From Candidatus Cloacimonadota bacterium (GTDB lineage Bacteria; Cloacimonadota; Cloacimonadia; Cloacimonadales; GCA-2742885): DNA of 64,000 nt. Within the stretch, counting starts at the first letter, position 1; every line of letters starts with the position of its first letter. The position numbers were made by a program, and so were the translations under genes. The notes below the pieces were generated by a model, which had not been told where the DNA came from, did no database searches, and saw only the letters and a program-made list of their open reading frames with translations. Below, one piece after another: positions 37,304 through 49,241 of this stretch. The stretch covers positions 43,044 through 107,043 of the forward strand of contig PDOO01000026.1 in assembly GCA_002742885.1 (NCBI GenBank), given 5' to 3'.

Positions 37304-38319
37304 TTCCATCTCCATTTTGAAGCAATTCCCCATATTGAGAAGAAAATAATGTAATAAGGAACCAAACTAAAGAATAAAACATCCGTAAAAGAAAATTTTA
37401 AGCCGTGAATTTTAGTGTTCGAAAGATGAAATAGTGATAAAAACAAAAAATGAAATACTAAATAACTCGGGTATTCTGCGATATAAAAAGGCAGATAAAG
37501 AAAGAAAATGAAAAGCAATAAAGATAATATTTTATAAGATATTCGGTGCTGAGAAAATTTCCCGTAGCGACGTTTTTGTTGTTCCGTAAAATTTTCCGAC
37601 TTAAATGTTTTCACAGGTGAATCCGGATTGTAATTTACTTTTCCGCCTGTTCTTACAACTTCATTTAACAGCATTTTATCGTCGCCTGAGACATTATTCT
37701 TAAATTTAGAAAATCCTGAAATCTCATCATATTTTTTTTTCCTGAGACAATAATTTCTCCCCGAACAAGAGAACGGAAAACCTATCCCGACAGAGGCGGC
37801 ATAAAGACCGGCATTCAAAACTTGGGTAAATGCATAAAATTTGTTTGATGTTTCTTCCGGACTGAATCCTATAACCATGTCAATTTGAGGATTAAAATAA
37901 TTGTTGTAAGAGGAAAGCCAATCAGGCGAGGGAGAACAGTCAGCATCGGTAAAAAGCAAATAAGGAAATACTGATTTTTCTATTGCAGCTTTCAAGGCAG
38001 CTTTTTTTCCTTTGAAGTCAGTATTTTTTTCGGTTAAAATTACGCTTTTTACATGTGAATTTTCGGAAGAAAATTTTTTTATCAAATAAGGCGAATAATC
38101 GGATGAAGCATCATCGGCAATAATAATTTCAAATTTATCGGCAGGATAATTTATTTCAGAAAGAGCTTTGAAAAGACGAGGAAGATTTTTCTCTTCGTTT
38201 CGACAGGAAATTATAATTGAAAAGCTCCGTTGTATTTTATTTCCGAATTTTTTGTTTTTAAGCAATCCCAAACAAAGAATCAACAGAATTAAATAAAATA
38301 TCCCTATAATCAAATACAT
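37300..38319 (-). CDS. Membrane-bound family 2 glycosyltransferase
   Basis: An N-terminal membrane segment is followed by a GT2 catalytic domain: SIIISCRNEEKNLPRLF, IIADDASSD, and FTDADCSPSPDW (DxD). A QxxRR-like stretch (TEQQKRRYGKFSQHR) suggests a processive or cellulose-synthase-like subgroup. Two to three C-terminal membrane segments follow. Length is 339 residues. It is coupled to the downstream flippase-like gene, as an envelope glycolipid unit. The sugar is unknown. Confidence 0.87.
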   Translation of the reverse strand: MYLIIGIFYLILLILCLGLLKNKKFGNKIQRSFSIIISCRNEEKNLPRLFKALSEINYPADKFEIIIADDASSDYSPYLIKKFSSENSHVKSVILTEKNTDFKGKKAALKAAIEKSVFPYLLFTDADCSPSPDWLSSYNNYFNPQIDMVIGFSPEETSNKFYAFTQVLNAGLYAASVGIGFPFSCSGRNYCLRKKKYDEISGFSKFKNNVSGDDKMLLNEVVRTGGKVNYNPDSPVKTFKSENFTEQQKRRYGKFSQHRISYKILSLLLFIFFLYLPFYIAEYPSYLVFHFLFLSLFHLSNTKIHGLKFSFTDVLFFSLVPYYIIFFSIWGIASKWRWK

Positions 38320-38340
38320 AATTTTTTATTTTCTTTTAAA

Positions 38341-38787
38341 TTAATTTTTATCAATATCACGTTGTTTTAAGGCTTTATTTTTATCCAAGGCATTTTGTAT
38401 TTTTTGAACGCACTTTTCCGTATTCTTTGTTATTTCTTTCCCCCAAAATCTTAAAACTGTCCATCCTTGAGCGGTCAAATATTCGGTTACTTCTTTGTCT
38501 CTTTCGATATTTCTTTCTATTTTTTTAAACCAATAATCCCTGTTTGATTTAATATCGTTTTTTCTTGTTTCCCAGTCTTTTCCGTGCCAAAATTCACTGT
38601 CGCAAAAAACGGCTGTTTTAGCTTTTTTGAAAGCAAAATCAGGTTTACCGAAGATATCTTTTACGTTTTTCCTGTATCTCAAACCTCTTGCCCACATCTC
38701 TTTTGCCAAAATTTTTTCTATTTTGCTGCCTTTGCTTTTGACTGCTTTCATATTCAGGGAGCGTTGTTCTTTTGTTAATTTATCCAT
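38341..38787 (-). CDS. vsr: Very short patch repair endonuclease Vsr
   Basis: Nicks DNA beside T:G mismatches made by deamination of 5-methylcytosine. The 148-residue product starts MDKLTKEQRSLNMKAVKSKG, the family N-terminus. It shows FGKPDFAF (catalytic Asp), VFCDSEFWHG (His) and the C-terminal TVLRFWGKEI. Its usual partner, a cytosine-5 methyltransferase, lies at 11.0-12.0 kb. It follows the membrane-anchored unknown by 5 bases, with only a weak ribosome binding site. The partnership is inferred. Confidence 0.95.
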   Translation of the reverse strand: MDKLTKEQRSLNMKAVKSKGSKIEKILAKEMWARGLRYRKNVKDIFGKPDFAFKKAKTAVFCDSEFWHGKDWETRKNDIKSNRDYWFKKIERNIERDKEVTEYLTAQGWTVLRFWGKEITKNTEKCVQKIQNALDKNKALKQRDIDKN

Positions 38788-38792
38788 ATTTT

Positions 38793-39482
38793 TTATTTGT
38801 ATTCCGTCGGATTGTAAGGCGGTATCAAAGCCGCTTTTCTTATTTTGTATTCAGGAGCAACATTTACTTTTTTGTAACCGGAAGCCTTTACGACAGCTTT
38901 AAATTCGGAAAGAACCGACTCAAGATTTTTGCCGTTTTTGTTTTCGGAATTAACTTTATATTTCGGATTCAAAGCAATGTTTCCGGTAATTTCCGTAAAT
39001 TCTCCGATTTCAAATTGATGTTCTGCATATTCCGGAGGGAGTTTTACCAAAGCAAAACTTTTCCCGAAAGGGTTACGTTTTCCCTCGTAAACTGTCATGG
39101 AAAGCAAAAGGTAAACATTAGCGGAATCATTATTGAATATATGAGTCAATTTACCGACAAATTGAACCTTTGAACTGCCCAGTTTTTCAAATGAAATCTT
39201 AGGATTTTTCAATGATTTCAGCTGAGTTTCGTATTCCCAGTTAACCAAAGAATTAAGTTCTTTTATATTCATTTTAACAGTGTAACCAGGTTCGTAAACA
39301 GGAAAAGATAATTTTTTGAAGCGCGATTCCGTCTCTCTCTTTTCTCGCCTCATTTTAAGCGCCAGTCTTTTTTGCTTTTTATGATAATTTTTTATTTCTC
39401 GCTCTGAACCGAGTTTTTGAAAAACAAATAAAATAAAACTGCAGAATGCGGTTATGATTATGATATTTATTAATTTTTTCAT
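38793..39482 (-). CDS. Unrecognised membrane-anchored protein
   Basis: I do not recognise a family. One N-terminal membrane segment (INIIIITAFCSFILFVF) is followed by a charged coiled region rich in Lys and Arg (residues 30-60), then a soluble domain of about 150 residues. It probably faces the periplasm. There is no lipobox. The ATG at 39482 follows GAGGTC by about nine bases, and an in-frame start at 39497 is less likely. Length is 229 residues. It is encoded just upstream of vsr and may be co-transcribed by chance of spacing. Confidence 0.65.
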   Translation of the reverse strand: MKKLINIIIITAFCSFILFVFQKLGSEREIKNYHKKQKRLALKMRREKRETESRFKKLSFPVYEPGYTVKMNIKELNSLVNWEYETQLKSLKNPKISFEKLGSSKVQFVGKLTHIFNNDSANVYLLLSMTVYEGKRNPFGKSFALVKLPPEYAEHQFEIGEFTEITGNIALNPKYKVNSENKNGKNLESVLSEFKAVVKASGYKKVNVAPEYKIRKAALIPPYNPTEYK

Positions 39483-39554
39483 TACTTTTGACCTCAATTG
39501 ATTTTGAAATTTGAATTATCCGAAAAATTGTCAATGCCGGATTGCGCGTAAAAT

Positions 39555-39576
39555 AAAAAAGGGAGCATAAGCTCCC
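39555..39576 (-). terminator. Terminator of the duplicated lipoprotein gene
   Basis: Stem GGGAGC/GCTCCC with a four-base loop, read leftward into six T. Confidence 0.87.
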
Positions 39577-39601
39577 CTTTAATTGTTATAAATAAATTTG
39601 A

Positions 39602-40342
39602 TTATTCAAATTCAAGTTTAATTTTCCACCATGTAAAATCATGGTCTTCTATCGGAATATCAGCTTGAATGACACTCATATTAGCTTCTTGATTTTCACT
39701 GACAACTTCACCGTTGGAAAGAGTAATTTCAATCTTGCAAATATCAAAAGTATGCTCCCCTTGCGAACTTCCGTAAACCAAGAAAGAATTCGTTGCAAGG
39801 TTGAAAGAAGCAGTTAACGTTACGTTATATTCCGGAATCTCAACTTCAGCTTGCTCATCTTGACCATAGGGGCCGAATTCTCCGTCGCCGTTGTTATCGT
39901 TTCCGTCGTTGTCATTTCCGTCATTGTCGTTTCCGTCGTTATCGTTATCGTCATCGACATTAAATTCAACTTTAATTTTCCACCAATCGAATTCGGTGTT
40001 TTCAATTTCAATAAACATTGCGATCATTCCTATCATATTAGGAACTTCCGTTTTGCTTACTTTTTCACCGTTAGAAAGAGTAATCTCAATTTTACAGTTT
40101 TCTACATCAAGAACGGGACTGTCATCATCGTCGGCAGCTACCGCAATTCCGAAACGTTGAAATTGTTCATCATAAGAAGCAATTGCAATTGCATCGTCAA
40201 GCATAACGTAAGCCGTATCCGTTTTAGCCCACTTGTAATTTTCGTTGTTTCCCAAGTTCGGTCCGGATGAAGAAGAGCTTCCGCAACCGGCAATTACCGC
40301 AAGAAGAGCCAAAAATACGAATAATAATTTAAAATGTTTCAT
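39602..40342 (-). CDS. Lipoprotein with two copies of one domain joined by an Asp/Asn/Gly linker
   Basis: Lipoprotein signal with Cys20 (LAVIAGCGSSS). Two related domains follow: CKIEITLSNGEKVSKTE ... DWWKIKVEFN (about residues 80-130) and CKIEITLSNGEVVSENQ ... TWWKIKLEFE at the end. They are joined by a linker of about 25 residues of Asp, Asn and Gly (NDNDG units) encoded by a 15-bp tandem repeat. The first domain is preceded by YKWAKTDTAYVMLDD. Family not recognised. Probably outer-membrane or surface lipoprotein. GGAGG precedes the ATG. Monocistronic. Confidence 0.75.
   Translation of the reverse strand: MKHFKLLFVFLALLAVIAGCGSSSSSGPNLGNNENYKWAKTDTAYVMLDDAIAIASYDEQFQRFGIAVAADDDDSPVLDVENCKIEITLSNGEKVSKTEVPNMIGMIAMFIEIENTEFDWWKIKVEFNVDDDNDNDGNDNDGNDNDGNDNNGDGEFGPYGQDEQAEVEIPEYNVTLTASFNLATNSFLVYGSSQGEHTFDICKIEITLSNGEVVSENQEANMSVIQADIPIEDHDFTWWKIKLEFE
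39886..39955 (-). repeat. 15-bp tandem repeat coding for NDNDG units
   Basis: About four and a half copies of a 15-bp unit (plus-strand form TTCCGTCGTTGTCAT with small changes). Because 15 is a multiple of three, copy-number change would lengthen or shorten the linker without a frameshift. Confidence 0.82.
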
Positions 40343-40757
40343 AACATTCCTCCATTTTTTTTATTACAAACTTTTTTCTTAACGTGTATTTGACAAGATA
40401 TAAATTATTATTTAAAAACAATTATTTTAATAATTTTATTAACTTGTTTTGTTTCTGATAATTACATTTTTTGTTTTTTTGTTATTTTTGAATTTATTTT
40501 TACGCGACAGTCAATAATTAATATTGTTTTGTCGACAGAAAAAACATTAAGGCAATATTTCAACTCGCAAATATGCTGATATTATGCTTTTTTTTGTAGA
40601 AAACCGGAATAAAACTGCCGATTTTAAAAAAATATTAAAACATCTCAACTCCTTGCAATAAAAGAAATAAAAACATTTATTGAAGCAATACAATAAATTT
40701 TCTTGCTAAATAAGAACCTAAAAAAAAATTAGCAAAAAAAATTAACAGGAGAATATA
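40343..40757. other. Intergenic region between the lipoprotein and argF
   Basis: Very AT-rich divergent region with no supported gene. Promoter boxes in both directions are not clear. A TTGACA at 40390 lacks a matching -10. Confidence 0.4.
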
Positions 40758-41759
40758 ATGTCTTTTAATCTCAGAAATCGTCATTTTTTGACTCTTTTGG
40801 ATTTCACGCCCAAAGAAATCAACTTTTTGCTTGATCTTGCAGCAGATCTTAAAAAAGCTAAGTATGCCGGAATAGAGCAACAAATGCTTAAAGGTAAAAA
40901 TATTGCTCTTATTTTTGAAAAGTCCTCTACAAGAACTCGTTGCGCTTTTGAAGTCGCCGCTTATGATCAGGGAGCGGGAGTTACTTATCTCGGACCTTCC
41001 GGAAGTCAAATCGGAGCAAAAGAAACCATGAAAGATACAGCTCGCGTTTTGGGACGAATGTATGACGGTATCGAATACAGAGGTTTCGGACAGGATATAG
41101 TTCAAGAATTAGCTGACAATGCAGGCGTGCCGGTTTGGAACGGGCTTACAACCGAATATCATCCGACTCAAATTCTTGCCGATTTCCTTACCGTAAAAGA
41201 AAATATAGATAAACCGCTTAGCGAAGTTATTTTTACTTACGTCGGAGACGGACGCAACAACATGGCTAATTCACTTATGATCGGAGCCGCTAAAATGGGA
41301 ATGGATTTCCGCATCGTTGCTCCTAAAGAAGTTCATCCTGAAAAAGAACTTATCGATCAATGTCTTGCCATAGCCGAAGAAACAGGCGGTAAAATTATGA
41401 TTACCGAAGACATAGACAAAGGCGTAAAAGATTCAGATGTTATTTATACCGACGTTTGGGTTTCCATGGGCGAGCCGGAAGAAGTTTGGGAACAAAGAAT
41501 AAACTTGCTTAAACCTTATCAGGTAAATTCCGAAATGATGAATAAAACAGGCAAGAGAGAAACTATATTTATGCACTGCCTGCCTTCTTTCCATAATGAA
41601 GATACTAAAATCGGAAAAGAAATTTCCGATAAATTCGGCATTCCGGAAATGGAAGTAACCGATGAAGTATTTGAAAGCGAAAAATCAGTTGTTTTTGACG
41701 AAGCGGAAAACAGAATGCACACAATTAAAGCAGTCATGGTTGCCACTTTAGGAAAATAA
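40758..41759 (+). CDS. argF: Ornithine carbamoyltransferase
   Basis: Forms citrulline from ornithine and carbamoyl phosphate, or runs in reverse in arginine catabolism. Carbamoyl-phosphate motif [12 protein letters not shown], then HPTQ and the ornithine loop MHCLPS near residue 273. The N-terminus [17 protein letters not shown] is typical. Length is 333 residues. AGGAG precedes the ATG. No other arginine gene is adjacent. Whether it is anabolic (argF) or catabolic (arcB) cannot be told here. Confidence 0.95.
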   Translation: MSFNLRNRHFLTLLDFTPKEINFLLDLAADLKKAKYAGIEQQMLKGKNIALIFEKSSTRTRCAFEVAAYDQGAGVTYLGPSGSQIGAKETMKDTARVLGRMYDGIEYRGFGQDIVQELADNAGVPVWNGLTTEYHPTQILADFLTVKENIDKPLSEVIFTYVGDGRNNMANSLMIGAAKMGMDFRIVAPKEVHPEKELIDQCLAIAEETGGKIMITEDIDKGVKDSDVIYTDVWVSMGEPEEVWEQRINLLKPYQVNSEMMNKTGKRETIFMHCLPSFHNEDTKIGKEISDKFGIPEMEVTDEVFESEKSVVFDEAENRMHTIKAVMVATLGK

Positions 41760-41771
41760 CATTATTCTTAT

Positions 41772-41805
41772 AAACCGATCGTTTTTTCGGTCGGTTTATT
41801 TTTAT
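41772..41805 (+). terminator. Terminator of argF
   Basis: Ten-bp stem AAACCGATCG/CGGTCGGTTT (one G-U) with a T6 loop and a T-rich tail. Confidence 0.87.
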
Positions 41806-41974
41806 TTTTGATATTCTCTGATCAAAGTCTCGGCTCTTATAACTTGTTTTTATCGGATTTAATATCTTTTGATTACGGATTTTGCAGTAAATATTCCAAA
41901 ATAAATTCTAGAATTGAGGTTGAAATTTATCGTTAACTTATTTGAATAAAAATGTTATTATTAACGGAGAACTT

Positions 41975-43189
41975 ATGAACGACTCAGATATTAAAATACT
42001 TTGTATAGATGATGAACCGATTGTAAGACAAACCATTAAATCTTTTTTTGAAATGGCTACTCCTTATCTTGTTATCGAAAGCAATTGCGGAGAAAACGGA
42101 ATTGCTAAATTTGACGAAGAAATTCCGGATCTCGTTATTTGCGACATCAAAATGCCGGGTATGAACGGTTTTGAAGTTCTTAAATACGTAGTCGAAAAAA
42201 GACCTTCATGTCCTATTTTAATGTCTTCCGGAGCAGGTTCTATGAATGATGCCGTGACAGCTATGAGAAACGGAGCTTGGGACTATATAGTCAAACCTAT
42301 TGTGGATGTCGGTATTTTACAAGTCTGCGTTGACAAAGCTTTGGAAAAAGCAAAAGTCATGAAAGAAAACAGAGAATATAAAGCAAACCTGGAAAAAATG
42401 CTGGATATAAGAAGCAAACAGCTTATACAGACGGAAAGACAAGCCGTTATAAGTTCGGTTGTACAGGGAATTGTTCATAATATGAGAACTCCTATCTCAA
42501 TTTCTCTCGGGCTTAAAGATCTTAGCATGCCCATTATCCAAAAAATAATGAAGCATATAAAAAAAATAGGAGGAGAAAGTTCCGAACTCATTGAAGATTT
42601 ATTGCGTCTGGAAAATTATTTAACTATCAACACAAAAGCCGGCGAAAAATTAAACAATATGGTTAATTCTCTGATGGTAAAAAGTTCGCGAGACAGAGAG
42701 GAGAACAATAAAGCCTGTGATTTAAATGTGCTTATTATGCAGGAAGTCGAGTTTTTGGAATCAAATCTCAGGTTTAAAAGCAGAGTGAGCAAAAAAATAG
42801 ATTTATCCGAAGATATTCTGCCGATATACGTAATTCCCGGCGACATAACTCAAATTCTCAATAATCTTATAAAAAATGCTCTTGACGCAATGTATGATTG
42901 TACTGATGCCGAAATTAAAGTCGAATCAGGCAAAAAAAACGGTTACTGCTGGTTTAGAGTAACAGATAACGGTCCGGGTATTTCAGAAGAAAATAAAAAG
43001 AAAATTTTTGATCCTTTCTTTACTACCAAGCCGATTGAGAAAAAAGAAGATTCAGACGGTCCCATAGGCACCGGTTTAGGTTTGCACTATTGTAAAAATA
43101 CAGTAAATTCTTACGGAGGTTTTATGGAATTATCTTCAGAAGAAGGCAAAGGTTCCGTATTCAGCATACAATTGCCTGAATATAAATAA
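41975..43189 (+). CDS. Response regulator receiver - histidine kinase hybrid
   Basis: Residues 1-125 are a receiver domain (CIDDEP acidic pocket, phosphoacceptor Asp in LVICDIKMPGMNG, Lys in DYIVKPI). A coiled linker leads to a DHp helix with the H-box GIVHNMRTPIS near residue 177. The GHKL ATPase follows (NNLIKNALDAM, DNGPGI, FFTTK, GTGLGLHYC). Receiver-first kinases often take phosphate from another kinase. No output domain or membrane segment. The ATG at 41975 follows GGAG. Length is 404 residues. Monocistronic. Confidence 0.93.
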   Translation: MNDSDIKILCIDDEPIVRQTIKSFFEMATPYLVIESNCGENGIAKFDEEIPDLVICDIKMPGMNGFEVLKYVVEKRPSCPILMSSGAGSMNDAVTAMRNGAWDYIVKPIVDVGILQVCVDKALEKAKVMKENREYKANLEKMLDIRSKQLIQTERQAVISSVVQGIVHNMRTPISISLGLKDLSMPIIQKIMKHIKKIGGESSELIEDLLRLENYLTINTKAGEKLNNMVNSLMVKSSRDREENNKACDLNVLIMQEVEFLESNLRFKSRVSKKIDLSEDILPIYVIPGDITQILNNLIKNALDAMYDCTDAEIKVESGKKNGYCWFRVTDNGPGISEENKKKIFDPFFTTKPIEKKEDSDGPIGTGLGLHYCKNTVNSYGGFMELSSEEGKGSVFSIQLPEYK

Positions 43190-45492
<2,303 letters not shown>

Positions 45493-45505
45493 GCGGAGGG
45501 AATAA

Positions 45506-48043
45506 ATGATTCACGACAGATCACGAATAGTTACGGTAGAGATAGAAGACGAATTAAAAAGAGCTTATATGGAATATTCCATGAGCGTCATTGTCTCGCG
45601 TGCGTTGCCGGATGCCAGAGACGGTTTGAAACCGTCGCAGCGTCGAATTATTTATGCCATGCACGAACTTAATTTAGCTCCTGAAAAAGGATTTCGAAAA
45701 TGCGCCAAAATTGCCGGCGATACTTCCGGTAACTACCATCCTCACGGCGAGCAGGTTGTTTATCCGACTTTGGTGAGAATGGCTCAACCTTGGCTTATGC
45801 GTTATCCTTTGATTAACGGTCAGGGTAACTTCGGTTCCATCGACGGAGACCCGCCGGCAGCCATGCGTTATACGGAAGCAAAGCTGCAAAAAGCGACCAT
45901 GGATGTTTTGAAAGACATTGAAAAAAATACCGTGGACTATCAAGGCAACTATGATGATACCAGAAAAGAACCGGTTGTCTTCCCCACCAGAATACCTAAT
46001 CTTTTGGTAAACGGATCCTCCGGTATTGCCGTAGGAATGGCAACCAATATGTCTCCTCATAATTTGGGTGAAATTTGCGACGGAATTATTGCAACTATAG
46101 ACAATCCCGATATTTCGCCTCTGGATTTGATGGATCATATTAAAGGACCTGACTTCCCGACGGGAGGATTTATTATCGGAAGAACCGGGATAATGGATTA
46201 TTTTCAGACCGGACACGGTAAAGTCAGAGTTCGGGGCAAAGCTCAAATCGAAACAAGAGAAAACGGTCAGGAATTTATCGTTATTACGGAAATTCCTTTC
46301 CAATTGAACAAAACTTTGCTTATCGAAAAAATAGTTAATCTTGTAAAAGAAAAAAGAATCGAAGGCATCAGCGACATCAGAGACGAATCAGGACGTCAGG
46401 GCATGAGACTTGTAGTGCAGTGCAAACGAAACGCCAATGCCGAAATAGTCTTGAATAAACTTTATAAATACTCTCAACTTCAGGGAACTTTCAGCGTCCA
46501 TAATCTTGCTTTGGTTGACGGAGAACCTAAGACATTGAACATGAAAGAACTTCTGAATCAATTTATCGGTTTCAGACACGAAGTTATTATCCGACGTACT
46601 CAATTTGAACTGGATGCCGCCGAACGCAGAATGCATATTTTAGAAGGTTATCGCATTGCTTTGGACAATATAGATGAAATTATATCAGTAATCAGAGCGT
46701 CCAAAACAGCTCAGGATGCAAATGAAAGTTTGCAGGCAAGATTCGGACTCAGCGAAATTCAGGCAAAAGCAATTTTGGAAATGAGATTGCAGAAGCTTAC
46801 CGGTCTGGAAAGAGAAAAAGTAGAAAATGAATACAATGAAATAGTCCTTACCGTCGAGCGTTTGCGAGAAATCTTGGCAACCAGAGAATTGCAGATGAAC
46901 ATCATCAAAGAAGAAACTTTGGAAATAAAAGAAAAATTTGCCGATGAACGCAGAACCGTCATAGTTGAACATCACGGAGATTTGGAAGTGGAAGATCTTG
47001 TGGCCGATGAAGATATGGTGGTTACAATTTCTCACGAAGGTTATATAAAACGTATGCCGATAGATACTTATCGCCGACAGGGACGCGGCGGAAGAGGATT
47101 ATCGGGAGGAAATCTTAAAGACGAAGATTTTATCCAAAATATTTTCGTTGCTTCCAACCATACTTATATACTTTTCTTTACAAGTTTCGGTAAATGCTAC
47201 TGGAAAAAAGTATTTGAAATTCCTCAAGCGGGCAGAACGGCAAGGGGAAAAGCCATCGTAAATCTTTTGCAATTGGAAAAAGATGAAAAAGTAAAAGCTT
47301 ATACCCCTGTTAAAGATTTTACTCAACCTTATTATATCACTATTTCAACTGCCAACGGCATTGTTAAAAAAACCGATCTTTCGGCATACAGCCGTCCTCG
47401 GGTAAACGGAATTATTGCAGTCAAACTCATAGAAGGCGATGAACTGGTTGATGCCAAAATTACCGAAGGAACAAATGATATTATTTTGGCTACCGCAAAC
47501 GGTTATGCCAACAGATTCCATGAAACTGATATCCGTTCGGTAGGTCGCAATTCGCAGGGCGTAAGAGGAATAAGTCTCAGAGACGGAGATTTTGTTGTCT
47601 CTATGGTGGTTATAAGAAGAGAAGGGACATTGCTTGCCATTTCCGAAAACGGTTACGGAAAACGTACTGAAGTTTCAAGTTACAACGTAACAAAACGAGG
47701 ATCTAAAGGCGTAATTACCTTGAAAACAACTGAAAGAAACGGTCATTTAGTTTCTCTTATGGAAGTTGTTGACAATGATGATTTAATGATTGTAACCCGC
47801 TCGGGAATGGTAATAAGACAATCAGTTAAATCCATAAGCACCATAGGAAGAAACACCCAGGGCGTAAGATTAATTAATCTTCGCGACGGAGACAAAGTCT
47901 TTGATATTACCAGAATTGTTTCCGAAGAAACCGAAAACGATGAAGATTTTATAGATGAGGAAACCGCAAAAGGAGCTTTACCGCCGGGATTAATTAAAGA
48001 AGATGAAGAGTCCGAAAACGAAGATGTCGAATCAGAAGATTAA
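45506..48043 (+). CDS. gyrA: DNA gyrase subunit A
   Basis: DNA-breaking and wrapping subunit of gyrase. The catalytic Tyr122 is in [10 protein letters not shown], and numbering runs in register with E. coli. Positions 83 and 87 of the quinolone pocket are Gln and Pro ([14 protein letters not shown]) instead of Ser and Asp. The GyrA-box-like [10 protein letters not shown] near residue 530 and six-bladed C-terminal domain are present, which supports gyrase over topoisomerase IV. The tail is very acidic ([13 protein letters not shown]). GGAGG precedes the ATG. Length is 845 residues. Confidence 0.97.
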   Translation: MIHDRSRIVTVEIEDELKRAYMEYSMSVIVSRALPDARDGLKPSQRRIIYAMHELNLAPEKGFRKCAKIAGDTSGNYHPHGEQVVYPTLVRMAQPWLMRYPLINGQGNFGSIDGDPPAAMRYTEAKLQKATMDVLKDIEKNTVDYQGNYDDTRKEPVVFPTRIPNLLVNGSSGIAVGMATNMSPHNLGEICDGIIATIDNPDISPLDLMDHIKGPDFPTGGFIIGRTGIMDYFQTGHGKVRVRGKAQIETRENGQEFIVITEIPFQLNKTLLIEKIVNLVKEKRIEGISDIRDESGRQGMRLVVQCKRNANAEIVLNKLYKYSQLQGTFSVHNLALVDGEPKTLNMKELLNQFIGFRHEVIIRRTQFELDAAERRMHILEGYRIALDNIDEIISVIRASKTAQDANESLQARFGLSEIQAKAILEMRLQKLTGLEREKVENEYNEIVLTVERLREILATRELQMNIIKEETLEIKEKFADERRTVIVEHHGDLEVEDLVADEDMVVTISHEGYIKRMPIDTYRRQGRGGRGLSGGNLKDEDFIQNIFVASNHTYILFFTSFGKCYWKKVFEIPQAGRTARGKAIVNLLQLEKDEKVKAYTPVKDFTQPYYITISTANGIVKKTDLSAYSRPRVNGIIAVKLIEGDELVDAKITEGTNDIILATANGYANRFHETDIRSVGRNSQGVRGISLRDGDFVVSMVVIRREGTLLAISENGYGKRTEVSSYNVTKRGSKGVITLKTTERNGHLVSLMEVVDNDDLMIVTRSGMVIRQSVKSISTIGRNTQGVRLINLRDGDKVFDITRIVSEETENDEDFIDEETAKGALPPGLIKEDEESENEDVESED

Positions 48044-48130
48044 GAAACGAAACTTAAATAACTCCGATAAAACAACGCAATTCATTTACCGACTATGATT
48101 TTACCCGGTAAATTCGGATTAAGACAATTA

Positions 48131-48164
48131 AGAGCTTGTCGCATAATACGACAGGCTCTTTTTT
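48131..48164 (+). terminator. Terminator of gyrB-gyrA
   Basis: Long stem AGAGCTTGTCG/CGACAGGCTCT (48131-48141, 48149-48159) and a T run. Confidence 0.9.
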
Positions 48165-48275
48165 ATTAAAAGCTGAATTTGTTATTTTTATATTGACGTA
48201 ATTACAGTCAGGATAAAACGGTTGAATCTATCAAGTTAAATATCGAATAACTACATCATAAGGATTTAATTAAAT

Positions 48276-48845
48276 ATGGACAGTAAGGAATTATATTCTT
48301 TGTATTCGCAAAAAAATCTCAGTGATACAATGATGTTTTTTAAAGGTTCAATATCCGAATATATTTTATCGGGAATGACAGAATGTCTGATTGCTAATCT
48401 CTATGATAAAACCGAAAAGGGCGAGTCTAAAAAGATATTGTCGGTTTTTATTGAATTGGCGCAAAATATCAACCGATATTCAATAGATCGTATTCAAGAA
48501 CACAACGAAGAACCGGCAAAAGATATCGGAGTCGGCATAATTGTTTTCAATCAAACCCGGGATAATTATATCATGATTGCCGGGAATGCCGTATCACGAG
48601 AAATGTCTGATAAACTAAAAAAACATTTTATATTTTTAAAATCTCTGAATGAAGAGGAATTAAAACAACTTCGCAAAAATAAATTAAAAAATAAATCGAA
48701 AACAAGAGAAAAAGGCGCCGGAGTAGGTTTAGTAGATATCATGAGAAAAACGGATAACTTTGATTTTAATATTAACAATATAAATGATAATGAATATTTT
48801 GTTAATTTCAGAGCATCATTTAAAAAGCGAAGCAGGGATAAATGA
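48276..48845 (+). CDS. siaB: SiaB-family protein kinase
   Basis: Small GHKL-like protein of 189 residues. The N-box-like stretch ELAQNINRYS is near residue 62 and the ATP-lid-like GAGVGLVDIMRKT near 150. Between them lies ELKQLRKN, typical of the family. In Pseudomonas, SiaB phosphorylates SiaC and so controls c-di-GMP synthesis and aggregation. The next gene, overlapping by four bases, is siaC. AAGGA precedes the ATG by about 11 bases. No siaA phosphatase or siaD cyclase lies nearby. Confidence 0.86.
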   Translation: MDSKELYSLYSQKNLSDTMMFFKGSISEYILSGMTECLIANLYDKTEKGESKKILSVFIELAQNINRYSIDRIQEHNEEPAKDIGVGIIVFNQTRDNYIMIAGNAVSREMSDKLKKHFIFLKSLNEEELKQLRKNKLKNKSKTREKGAGVGLVDIMRKTDNFDFNINNINDNEYFVNFRASFKKRSRDK

Positions 48846-49225
48846 AAAATTTATATATAGAATCAAGCAAATATACGGCAGAAATCAATTTTAACTCAGG
48901 AAAAGGTTTATTGAAAATTTCCGGAAATTCTTATCCGGAAGACGCTATTTCATTTTTTGAACCTGTAATAAACTGGTTGGAAAAGTATTTGGAAAATTGC
49001 GATAAAAACGTTATTATGGAAATAAAAGTTAATTATATAAACAGCAGTTCTTCAAAAAGCTTTATTGATATTTTTGAGATTTTAGAAGAATTTCACGTAA
49101 ATAAAGGGAAAATTATTTGTCGCTGGTTCTATGAAAAAGGAGACGATGAGATTCTTGAGTCCGGAGAAGAACTTTTGGAAGATGCGAATTTCCCTTTTGA
49201 ATTTATTGAATACGAGACAAGTTAG
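48842..49225 (+). CDS. siaC: SiaC-family regulatory phosphoprotein (DUF1987)
   Basis: Single-domain protein of 127 residues matching DUF1987 (YIESSKYTAEINFNSGKG, then SYPEDAISFFEP and YINSSSSKSFIDI). In Pseudomonas SiaC the phosphorylated residue is Thr68. Here the aligned residue, counted directly, is Ser68. Ser can also accept phosphate, so switching may be kept. Start overlaps siaB by four bases, so the pair is translationally coupled. Confidence 0.86.
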   Translation: MKNLYIESSKYTAEINFNSGKGLLKISGNSYPEDAISFFEPVINWLEKYLENCDKNVIMEIKVNYINSSSSKSFIDIFEILEEFHVNKGKIICRWFYEKGDDEILESGEELLEDANFPFEFIEYETS

Positions 49226-49241
49226 ATTTACCGGAGTTTAC

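Noticed and set aside
38584-39173. Rightward frames opposite vsr and the unknown gene
   Set aside because: They lie over well-supported leftward genes, and the sequence is Phe/Ser-rich as expected for shadow frames.
40381-40420. Promoter from TTGACA at 40390
   Set aside because: No -10 at 16-18 bases.
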